A stretch of 64,000 nt of DNA from Polyangiaceae bacterium (GTDB lineage Bacteria > Myxococcota_A > Polyangia > Polyangiales > Polyangiaceae), in contig JAFGIS010000026.1 in the NCBI GenBank assembly GCA_016929495.1, forward strand, positions 1-64,000, given 5' to 3'. A model generated the notes under the pieces. That model ran no database searches. It saw nothing but the letters and a program-made list of their open reading frames with translations, and was not told the DNA's origin. Positions within the stretch are counted from its first letter, which is position 1; every line of letters starts with the position of its first letter. Below are positions 43,601-52,466 of the stretch, piece by piece. The position numbers and the translations under genes were made by a program.

Positions 43601-44713
43601 AGCCACGTGCGGCGCATCTACCTGCGACGCGCCGATTCACCCTATACGAACTGGGGCAACACCGTCGAGATCGATGGCTCGCCCGCGAGCAGCGTAGATT
43701 GCTACTCGCCCCGCGGTACGATTGCCTACGCCGGCGGCTCGGCCTCGGGCGACCGGCTCGCCGTCGTGTGGAGCGAGATCGCCGGAACGGCCACCGACCC
43801 GACGCGCAACATCCGTCTTTCCTACTCCAAGAACGGAGGGGCCAACTGGTCCGCGCCGATCCTGGTCAACCAAGAGGCAGGGCAAGACAAGGGTGAGCTG
43901 CCGGTCATCGACAGCGACGGTGCGAGCATGGTGTACGTTGCATGGCGCGACAAGCGAACGCCTGGCGTAGCGCAGGCTTACTTCGCGCGGATCGACCTCA
44001 GCCAGGGGACGCCGACCCTTGGATCCGCCAACGCGCTTCAGCCCGCCGTCTCCGGCGCGAGCGCGGAGCGCATCGCCATGAGTGCAGCAGGTCAGAACGT
44101 CTACGTGGCGTGGACGGACCTGCGCGATGAGGCCAGAGCCATCCGCGTGGCGTATTCACATGATCGCGGGCAAACCTGGAGCACGGTCGCGGGGGTCACC
44201 GACGGACTCGTGGTCAACACGGATTCCACGTTTGCCGATGCCAGCGACCCGGCGCTCGATGCGCGCGACGACAGGGTCGTCGTGGCCTGGGCGGACACGC
44301 GCAGCGGCAAAGGCGACATCCGCCTGAACCGCTCCGACGACGCCGGCGCGACCTGGCTCAGCGACTGCCCACGGGTGGATACCGGCGACACGCTGGGCTC
44401 GGCGAGCTCACTGCTGCCAGCGGTCGCCCTCGGCTCCGGGGACTACGTCTTCGTCACCTGGCAAGACCTGCGCTTCCCTCGGAGCGCGGTGGTCGCCAAC
44501 GTCTCGATGAACGCCGGCGACGTGTTTCACGCCGATGCAGGAGGCGCCTATCGCATGGATTCGGATCTGCTGAGTCCGGGCGCCGACAGCCAGTCGCCGC
44601 TGGTCCTCGCAGGCAGCACCGTCAGTCGCGCTGCGGTCACCTGGATCGACTTCCAGGCCTCCGATGGCACCAACGCCAGCAAAGGCGACGTGTACGCTCG
44701 AACGATCGAGTGA
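40685..44713 (+). CDS. MopE-type metal-binding repeat lipoprotein with C-terminal BNR/sialidase-like region
   Basis: GTG start overlapping upstream stop (GTGA); lipobox PATLVSCQD; 8 canonical CDGxDNDCxGxxD motifs; STDAGQTWGT, SHDRGQTWST, DDAGATWLSD BNR-like. Confidence 0.83.
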
Positions 44714-44823
44714 TGACGCGCCGCAAGACCGGCGAATGTATAAGAGCGCGTCACGTTGCGGACGTCCAGGACCGACTGCACACCGAGATGAGACCAATGC
44801 TCAGAGCCCGCCGGGCTCGCGCG

Positions 44824-47775
44824 TCAGTCCACCACATCCTCTATCTCGAGCTTGCCCGCCTGGAGTTCGGCGTTGACGGCCTCGAGCTTGTCGCGGCTCG
44901 ACACCACGCACACGCTCGCCAGCCGTTCGTCCTGGCCGAGCACACGCTCGAGCGCTTCTCGAGCCTCGGAGGGTTTCACCGCGAGCAGGGCCTCGTAGTG
45001 CCGCGTACGGATTTCGTCGGACAGGCCGTGCGTGTGCCACCACAGGGCCGAGCCGGTGGCTTCGCGAGGGCGATTGGGCCTGAGGCTGTCCTTCGCGGTC
45101 ACGACGATGGCGCGTTCGATCTCGGAGGGCGACCAATCCAGGAGCGCCACACCCTCGAGCGCACGGCCGAAGACGCCGAGCGTGCGCACGGGCTGCGGGT
45201 CACGGTAGGAACCGAGGTCGAAGGTGCCGTGGAATGCGTTCATGGACGACCACGCGCCGTAGGCTGCGCCCTTGAGCCGCACCTCATCCATCACGTACTG
45301 CTGCCGGTAGTACGTGGAAGCGATCTGCAGGGCCGAGCTCAGCGGGTCGTTGTAGTAGGGACCGGGCAGCACGTACTCGCAGTAGGCCACGTCCATGGCG
45401 CTGGCGAGCCCGACACGCCGGCTCGAGCCGTTCGGGGTCGGTTCGATCGGCTGGGGCGCACGCGCTGGTTGGCGGTTGGCCCATCGAGCGGCGTAGCCGC
45501 GCGCGAGCGTGCGTTCGTCGGGTGAACCCGTGAAGCTTACGGTGAGCCGCGCCGTACCGCCTATCGCTTCGCGGAGGGACAGGAGCCGCGAGACGGTCTG
45601 TTCGATGAGCTGCTCGTCCGCGGCCGCGAAACCCGCTGCAAGTCGTTCGATGAGCCTGATCTGCCCGAGACCGTGTGCCTCGTCGCTGAGCCAGGCCTCG
45701 GGGCTCAGCAGACGCGCCGCATGCGTTCTCGCGAGCTCGGAGGCTCGCGAGGCCAGAGTAGCGCGCTGGCGAGCGCGGGCCTGGATCAGAATCTCACCGA
45801 GCCGGGTCTGGTCCTCGAAGTCGAGGCAGAAGAGCAGATCCTCGACCAGCGCGAGCGCCTCCTCGGCGCGCCCATCCAGAAAACTCGTCACCAGGCGCAG
45901 CGAGCGGAGGGTGTTCGACGGGTCGGTGCCGTGGGCGTCGAGCTCCGCCCAGCCGTAGACGCCGCTCGTGCACGATGCAACGCGCGCGGCGGTTCGTTCC
46001 CAGCTTTGCCCGCCAGCGCCGAGCTTGCCGAGGCAGTGGGACAGAGGCCCCACGTACGCCAGCAGGGCAGCGGGCAGGTGCGCGAGGTCGATATCCAGCT
46101 GAAGGTAGTTGATTCCGTTGGAGAACACACGGTTGTCGAGAAACTCGAGTCGTCCGTCGCGTTCGAAGAGCGTCGGAATGGTGCGTGGCCGTCGAGGCAA
46201 GTCACCGGGGCCGAGCTTGGGTAGCCTCTCGAAGGCCTCCAGGTCGTCCTTCTGCTGCTCGAGTCTCTCGAACTCCTCGGTCTCCGCTGCGATCCGCGCG
46301 AGCTGTTCTTGCGACATCGCTGCTTTGCGCGTGCGGAGGCGCTGTGCGAGGGCCTCGTCACGCCGTCGCGCGAATTCCGGGTCGCCCCGCGCCACGACCA
46401 GCAGGCGGTGGGGGTTGTCGAGCAGCCGTTCGCGTAGCAGGCGGGTCAGGTGGCTCGGGTCCGACAGGGCGCGCTCACGCACGGTGCGCAAGTGCTCGGC
46501 CGACCGCAGCACCGGGATGGGATCGCCGGTCAGCACGTACTGGGTGCTGAGCTTCCACAAGAGCTGTATCGGAAACAGATCCCCTATTTCGAGGGTCGCG
46601 TAGGAGAGCTGCTGGCAAGCCGTCTCGATGCTGTGACGGTCGATGCCCTGGCTGACGAGCGACCCGAGCGTGCCCAGCACCACGGCCACGAACTGGTCGG
46701 CGCGCTCGACCTGCGTTCCACGCACGCCCACGCTGAAAGTCGCGTCGAGGCACTTGGCACTCAAGAACGTGAGTGCCAAGTCTTCGCCCACCTTCGAATC
46801 CAGGATGGCTTTGCGGAGCACGGCGCCGGGGTGGCCAACGAGCAGCTGCTCGAGCAAGGCCAGTTGCATGCTGTCCATGGGATCGGTGCCGTCGCCGCAG
46901 ATCCACGACAACGACAACCAGGAGCGGCCGGCCTCGTTCGGCGAAACGGGGCAGGTGATGCGCGCTTCACGCGGGGCAGTCCAACGCGGCTGGCGTGCGA
47001 TGCTGACCTCTGCAGCCCGGCGCGACTCGCCGGCGAGGCGCTCCGCCGCAAAAGCCAGATACCGTTCGGTCGGGATATTGCCATAGACGACGACCATCGC
47101 CTGGCTCGGCCCGTAGTAGCCTGCGTGGAACGAGCGTAGGCCCTCGTAGCTGAGCGTCGGGATCGCGTCGGGATCGCCGCCGGAATCGCGTCCGTACGGG
47201 CTGTCGGGGAACAGGTTCCGGTTCATGGCGTCGCCGATGAGCGACTCGGCCGAGGAATAGGCGCCCTGCATTTCGCTGTACACGATGCCCTTGACCACGA
47301 GCTCGCTCCCGAGGTCGTCCGCGGACGCCAGCTCGAGCCGATGTCCCTCGCGGCGGAACGTGTGCTCGGTCAGGAGCGGATGAAAGACCGCGTCCCAGTA
47401 GACCTCTGCCAGGTTGAACAGGTCCTTCGGAACGGCGCTGGACACGGGATACAGCGTGTGCTCGCTCGCCGTCATCGCATTGATGAACGTGCCCGGGCTG
47501 CGCTTGGTGAGCTCGAAGAAGCCCTCCCGAGCGGGAAACTTGTGGCTGCCTGCCAGCACCGAGTGTTCGAGAATGTGGGGCACTCCGGTGTCGTCCGACG
47601 GCGGGGTCGCGAACACTATCGAGAAGAGGTTCTCGTTGTCGTCGTTCTTGACGTGAAGCAGTCGCAGGCCCGTTGCTTCATGCTCGAGCTCGATGGCCAG
47701 CGAGCCGAGCAGCTGTACCGGAGTCACCCGGCGAACGACGAAACCGTGAATTGTGGTGCCTGGGCTCGTATCCAT
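44824..47775 (-). CDS. M16C insulinase-family / presequence-protease-like zinc metalloprotease
   Basis: TGVPHILEHSVLAGSHKFP (HxxEH); GFFELTKRSPGTFINAMTASEHTLYPVSS; GIVYSEMQGAYSS. Confidence 0.92.
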   Translation of the reverse strand: MDTSPGTTIHGFVVRRVTPVQLLGSLAIELEHEATGLRLLHVKNDDNENLFSIVFATPPSDDTGVPHILEHSVLAGSHKFPAREGFFELTKRSPGTFINAMTASEHTLYPVSSAVPKDLFNLAEVYWDAVFHPLLTEHTFRREGHRLELASADDLGSELVVKGIVYSEMQGAYSSAESLIGDAMNRNLFPDSPYGRDSGGDPDAIPTLSYEGLRSFHAGYYGPSQAMVVVYGNIPTERYLAFAAERLAGESRRAAEVSIARQPRWTAPREARITCPVSPNEAGRSWLSLSWICGDGTDPMDSMQLALLEQLLVGHPGAVLRKAILDSKVGEDLALTFLSAKCLDATFSVGVRGTQVERADQFVAVVLGTLGSLVSQGIDRHSIETACQQLSYATLEIGDLFPIQLLWKLSTQYVLTGDPIPVLRSAEHLRTVRERALSDPSHLTRLLRERLLDNPHRLLVVARGDPEFARRRDEALAQRLRTRKAAMSQEQLARIAAETEEFERLEQQKDDLEAFERLPKLGPGDLPRRPRTIPTLFERDGRLEFLDNRVFSNGINYLQLDIDLAHLPAALLAYVGPLSHCLGKLGAGGQSWERTAARVASCTSGVYGWAELDAHGTDPSNTLRSLRLVTSFLDGRAEEALALVEDLLFCLDFEDQTRLGEILIQARARQRATLASRASELARTHAARLLSPEAWLSDEAHGLGQIRLIERLAAGFAAADEQLIEQTVSRLLSLREAIGGTARLTVSFTGSPDERTLARGYAARWANRQPARAPQPIEPTPNGSSRRVGLASAMDVAYCEYVLPGPYYNDPLSSALQIASTYYRQQYVMDEVRLKGAAYGAWSSMNAFHGTFDLGSYRDPQPVRTLGVFGRALEGVALLDWSPSEIERAIVVTAKDSLRPNRPREATGSALWWHTHGLSDEIRTRHYEALLAVKPSEAREALERVLGQDERLASVCVVSSRDKLEAVNAELQAGKLEIEDVVD

Positions 47776-47814
47776 GGGTCCTTCCTCGATATCTAGGCCG
47801 TGCGTCGACCCACG

Positions 47815-48027
47815 TCAGGGCATCCGGAGCAGAGCAGGTGCGGCGGCTCGCGTCGAGGGCAGAGGCCCTGAGTACTTCGCCGCGTTCCGGACCGCGGGCC
47901 TGCTCTCTACGGGGCCGCAGTCATCCAATACCGGAATGAGCAGAAATCGTACGTGCCGAGCGTACTCGTCGTACCCGGCGAGCTTACGCCGGAGCAGCGC
48001 ATCCTCGAGCGCGATGCGTAGTAGCAC
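47815..48027 (-). pseudogene. Remnant of isoprenylcysteine carboxyl methyltransferase-like C-terminus
   Basis: LRIALEDALLRRKLAGYDEYARHVRFLLIP resembles the conserved C-terminus; no membrane domain upstream. Confidence 0.45.
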
Positions 48028-48323
48028 CCACCACGACGACCAGCGCGGCAGGGAACGCGACCCGTGACCGCGGCAGAACCGGAGACGCTACCGACGATAC
48101 ACACCCGCGCACGCCACCAGCCACCGATTCCACGAGGACGAAACGCTGCTGACTCGCATGGATCCGGACCGCCGGCTCGTGCGCTTCTCGCTGGACGCCC
48201 CTGGTCGCCAGTGGCCAACCATTAAGGTTCTTGCCGCCAATGCCGATCTTCCAGGGAGCTCCGCGAGTGTACCGCATGCGAACCCCTTCCTCGAGTTGCC
48301 CATTGGTCGGCGAGGCCGCGTGA

Positions 48324-48719
48324 GTGCAGAACGGGTGTTCGCGCCGGCAGCGGCGGTGGTTACGCTCGGGTTCCTGGACGGCTCCGAGCAGACGGGTCGT
48401 CGAGTATCGCCGCATCGATCGAGCCACGCTCGAAAACGCCACCGCGCTTCAGCAACGCAAGGGGACTCGCCTGGGCGAGGTACTGATCGAAGCGGGCCTG
48501 GCCTGCTCGAATACAGGATACAGAGGACGATTGGGCCTGCACGAACTCCTGGTCGCTGACGACGGCATCAAGCGTGCGATCCAGCGCAAGTCATCGGTCG
48601 AGGAACTCCGAAATCTCGCCGTGGCCGGCGGAATGACCACCCTGCTGCAAGACGGCATCTCCAAAGTACTGAGCGGGCACACGGACCTGAAGCAGGTCTT
48701 GGCCGTGTGCAGCCGCTAG
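48324..48719 (+). pseudogene. Remnant of GspE/PilB-type secretion ATPase: N-domain-like piece joined to the C-terminus, ATPase core missing
   Basis: ATLENATALQQRKGTRLGEVLIEAGL (N-domain-like) runs directly into CSNTGYRGRLGLHELLVADDGIKRAIQRKSSVEELRNLAVAGGMTTLLQDGISKVLSGHTDLKQVLAV; no Walker A/B. Confidence 0.6.
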
Positions 48720-48738
48720 TGCGCGTTCCGGGAACCTG

Positions 48739-48972
48739 TCAAAAGCCGCCGAGCAGCAGACTGCGCAACAGCCGCAGACCCAGGAGCAGAATGAGCGGCG
48801 AGATGTCCAGGCCGCCGATCGATGGCACCACGCGGCGGATGGGTCCGAGCACTGGCTCCACCGTGGCATCCGTGATCTTCCGGATCGGATTGTCCGGGCC
48901 AACCCGCGTCCAACTCAGGATGACTGCAGCCAGCACGAGGAGCGAATACACGTCGAACAGGATCCGGATCAC
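48739..48972 (-). CDS. YggT family membrane protein
   Basis: ILSWTRVGPDNPIRKITDATVEPVLGPIRRVVPSIGGLDISPLILLLGLRLL. Confidence 0.85.
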   Translation of the reverse strand: MIRILFDVYSLLVLAAVILSWTRVGPDNPIRKITDATVEPVLGPIRRVVPSIGGLDISPLILLLGLRLLRSLLLGGF

Positions 48973-49002
48973 GCAGGAAGTCTTCCGCCTAACGCATCGA
49001 AG

Positions 49003-52000
49003 TCAAGGGCGGGACGTGTCGCGCGAACAAGGCCCCGGTTTCCGTTGCCGCAAACCCGCTCTCCGCCCCAGCGCGGCCGCCCCCAAAGCCAAGAGCCACC
49101 ACCCGGTCCGTGTCGCTGCACTTCCTCCCGGCAGCGAGCAACCACACCCTTTGCCGCTCTTGCCTGTCTGGTGGTCCGACGTCGCTTCGTCTTCCTTCGC
49201 GGCGCCGCCGCCCCCGGCGATCGTCCAGGGGGCGCTGACCTCGGAGTCATCTCCCCTCACGTCTCTGGGCCCCACGTCGATGCCGAACCGTGCGTCCGGA
49301 TCCTCGGGATCGAATTCGATGGCCCCGAGATCCAGCGCCTCGCCCTTCTGTCCGGGATCGATCCCGAACTTGTCGAGGAGCGCGAGCAGCGACTCCGGCA
49401 GTTCTGTGCCGTGGTCAATCGCCCGAGCGCTCGCGGCCGTGAGCCGGAAATCCTGCCACGTACCGTCCGTGACGGCGGGGTCGTATCCGGCCAGACGCGG
49501 GTCACCCTCGACGCCGTGGGCTTCCTGGTCGACAGCGGCGCACACATCGGCCAGCGCCGGGAGTTCCTGGTAGCCATTGCCCGTGAGGTTGCCGGCCATG
49601 ATGCCTGGGGTGTGGTGGGGCCAGGGCTCATAGCCGTTGAGATGGTAGAGATTGTAGTCGACTTGAACCTCGCCCTCGAGGATTTCTGGGGCGCCGATGG
49701 AGTGAGCGAACCGTCGGTGGTGAAGGAAAAGGTTGTTCAAGACGCGGTAGCCCGTGTTGCTGGGCGCAACGGCGCCGCGCGTTCCCACGCCCATCCCATG
49801 GGGGCTATCCGCGAACGTGTTGTTGGCCAGAACCACCGGTTGGTCGATCCAGCTGCCGCTGGCCATGAACGCTTCGAGACCGTTGTTGTAGGCGATGTTG
49901 CGAAAGAAATGAATGCCCCCGGCGAAATCGATGTAGTAGCCCATACCGCCCTGGCCGTGGTAGGTCCAGTTTTGCCGTTTCTCGGACACCCAGGTCCAGC
50001 CCACGTTGTTGCGCGAGACGTTGCCGACCACCAGGACATCGCGGAACGTGTCCGAGTGGTCGGCGACGGCGCCCCAGAATTTCAACCCCGCACCATCGGC
50101 GGCGTTCTGCACGGTATTCTCGAAGAGGTTGTCGCGGACCAGGATGTCGCCGGTCACGATGTCCTCTGGGGGCAAAGCGTAGCCCTTGGAGGATCGCGTC
50201 CTGGCTTGGGAGAAGTGTACGCTGTTGTGGGCCGTGTCGTGCACGTGGTTGCCCTCGAAGAGCACATGGTCTGCCTGATGAAAAGATAGCCCCGCCCCGG
50301 CTTGCTCCTGGTCTCGGAATCCCAATCGCGCGAACTCGTTGTGGACGATCCGCAGATCGGTGACGCCGGGTTGCGCCAGGTCGTCGCCTGAGCCGGTCCA
50401 GGTCCAGATGCCCAGCCCATCGATATCGTGAACGCGCGAGTCCTGCAGGGTCAGGCTTCGGATCTGGCTGTCTTCCGGCGTCCCCCGGGTCGGAGCTTGA
50501 CCCAGGTACATGCCGTTGATGGCCCACGACACGTCCAGACCCTGGAGCGTGAGTCCGTGCGACTTGTCGGCCGTGTCATCGCTGTTGGCGATCCGAATGG
50601 CGGTGTCACCGACCAACAGAACATCCAGGTCGACGAGCTCCAGGTAGGAACGATGGGACAGGTCCAGCCCTACCGCTCGCACCGCAATCTCGACCCCGGC
50701 CTGGTCCGGGCTCTGACCGTCGGGAGTCCAGACGTAGAGGGTCTGCGTACTCTGATCGAAGAACCACTCCCCTGGGCTATCGAGGAACGTGGAGAGCCCC
50801 TCCACGAAGTACTTCGAATGCAGGCCCAGGGCGGGTTCGTTGGGGTCCCCATCGAACCGGCAATACCCACTCCACTGCTCCGGGAAGTTCTCGAGGCGGA
50901 CCTTGCCCGGCTCGACGGTCTCGGCGACCCGTCGGCGGTAGGTGTAGTGTCCGGTGATGCAATCCTTCACGAAGACGGTGGCACCGCTGATATCCCCGAG
51001 TGTCGCAAGACTGCCTGGCTCGACTCCCGGCGGCTCGGGATCGTCGCTCTGGTCCACCAGGGTGCGATCCGATCGTTCAGGCTTGTCGCAGTCGGGTTCT
51101 GCCACGGGGTCGCAGGTCGACGCGGCAGAGCCCCCTTCGGCCGCCCACCAGAACTCGTGGTGCTTGTACGGTGCGGCCACGGTCCAATCCGGTTCGCGGG
51201 CGAGAGGCAAGCGAGTGATCTCTCCCTTGGCGTCGTGCATCGCAACGAAGCTCGGCGCTCGCTCGAGTCCCCACGCGCTCACGTCGGCCTTCCAGATCCG
51301 AGCCTCGGCCAGGTCGACTCCGGCCGGCAGCGCGATCTCCGAGGGGTCGGTGAGACGAGACCACGGCACCGAACCAGCCGATTCCGAACCAAGGATGCGC
51401 ACGGTGTGCCGACCGTCGCTCGCCTCGAATCGAATGGGCTCGTCGACCCTACCATCCACCGGGAAGACGATTGATTCCCGGTATTCGCCCGGAGCGATGT
51501 GCACCACCGTGCCGGGCGAACCGAGCTTCGCCGCCGCGCTGATGGTCCGCAGCGGCTCGCCCGCGGAGGTGCCCGCGGCCTCGTCGTCGCCTCGGTCCGA
51601 GTCGACCCAGAGCTCGGAGTGAGTCGCGAAAAGCAGAGTCACATCGTCGAAGAACACCGTGCCAGACGGTGTGCTTCCGCTCCAATTGCCGTCGCCCTTG
51701 CCGAGGATGAGAACCTGGACGGAGTCCGCGGAATGCTCCACACCCGTCACCACCCTGGGTGGCTCGTCGTCGACCCACACCCCGACCCAGTCATGTAGCC
51801 GGGTGCCGAAGACGATCGTGTGCCAGTCGTTGCTGAGCGCCACCGGCTCGGAGTCGATGGTCCCGTCGGGGAGCTCCACGACCGCGCAGTAGGCCTCGCC
51901 GTCCTGCTGAACCCGCAACCCCCCGAGCACGTTCCAGTCCGCGTCGCGCAACACGATCACACGAATCGTCTCACCCTCTGGAAGGGAGACCCCGTGGGGG

Positions 52001-52329
52001 TGGAACCAGAAGCGGACATAGGTATCGTCGCGGAATTCGAGGTGGGGCCACTCGGTGAGGTTGTAGCGCTGCAGGTAAGCCTGGTCTTCGCCCGTGACGT
52101 CTACGGACAAGCCACGGTCGCTGGGCGGATGCGCGGCGTCCGCAGCCACCACAATCTGGCCGTTCCCCTGGTCTTCCCACCTTTCGGGGATCGCCGAGTC
52201 TTCGAAAGCGTCCTGCCACACCACTCGCGCTCGGGGCCAAGTAGGTTCGGAAGCACCGGCCGCTCGAGCCGAGCACACCGACGCGAGCGAAAGCAACCCG
52301 AGGATCCTCGCGGTGCGCGTGGCCATCAT
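49003..52329 (-). CDS. Secreted right-handed beta-helix protein with N-terminal jelly-roll-like region and MYXO-CTERM-like tail
   Basis: Signal peptide; DDVTLLFATHSELWVDSDRGDDEAAGTSAGEPLRTISAAAKLGSPGTVVHIAPGEYRESI; repeated LxLQDSRV/NEF-type turns; C-terminus CGCSLPGGSAATRTGWWLLALGAAALGRRAGLRQRK. Confidence 0.8.
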   Translation of the reverse strand: MMATRTARILGLLSLASVCSARAAGASEPTWPRARVVWQDAFEDSAIPERWEDQGNGQIVVAADAAHPPSDRGLSVDVTGEDQAYLQRYNLTEWPHLEFRDDTYVRFWFHPHGVSLPEGETIRVIVLRDADWNVLGGLRVQQDGEAYCAVVELPDGTIDSEPVALSNDWHTIVFGTRLHDWVGVWVDDEPPRVVTGVEHSADSVQVLILGKGDGNWSGSTPSGTVFFDDVTLLFATHSELWVDSDRGDDEAAGTSAGEPLRTISAAAKLGSPGTVVHIAPGEYRESIVFPVDGRVDEPIRFEASDGRHTVRILGSESAGSVPWSRLTDPSEIALPAGVDLAEARIWKADVSAWGLERAPSFVAMHDAKGEITRLPLAREPDWTVAAPYKHHEFWWAAEGGSAASTCDPVAEPDCDKPERSDRTLVDQSDDPEPPGVEPGSLATLGDISGATVFVKDCITGHYTYRRRVAETVEPGKVRLENFPEQWSGYCRFDGDPNEPALGLHSKYFVEGLSTFLDSPGEWFFDQSTQTLYVWTPDGQSPDQAGVEIAVRAVGLDLSHRSYLELVDLDVLLVGDTAIRIANSDDTADKSHGLTLQGLDVSWAINGMYLGQAPTRGTPEDSQIRSLTLQDSRVHDIDGLGIWTWTGSGDDLAQPGVTDLRIVHNEFARLGFRDQEQAGAGLSFHQADHVLFEGNHVHDTAHNSVHFSQARTRSSKGYALPPEDIVTGDILVRDNLFENTVQNAADGAGLKFWGAVADHSDTFRDVLVVGNVSRNNVGWTWVSEKRQNWTYHGQGGMGYYIDFAGGIHFFRNIAYNNGLEAFMASGSWIDQPVVLANNTFADSPHGMGVGTRGAVAPSNTGYRVLNNLFLHHRRFAHSIGAPEILEGEVQVDYNLYHLNGYEPWPHHTPGIMAGNLTGNGYQELPALADVCAAVDQEAHGVEGDPRLAGYDPAVTDGTWQDFRLTAASARAIDHGTELPESLLALLDKFGIDPGQKGEALDLGAIEFDPEDPDARFGIDVGPRDVRGDDSEVSAPWTIAGGGGAAKEDEATSDHQTGKSGKGCGCSLPGGSAATRTGWWLLALGAAALGRRAGLRQRKPGPCSRDTSRP

Positions 52330-52466
52330 GAGGATTCAAGAGACTATCATCCTCACGGGTGGACGTCCAGGATCGCCGCGAGCTCGGGAGAAGCCGAGAG
52401 GGGCCAATGTGGGCACCTCTCACTCCTCGGTACCGCCTCGGGTGCTAGAGTCGGAGCACCGCGGAG

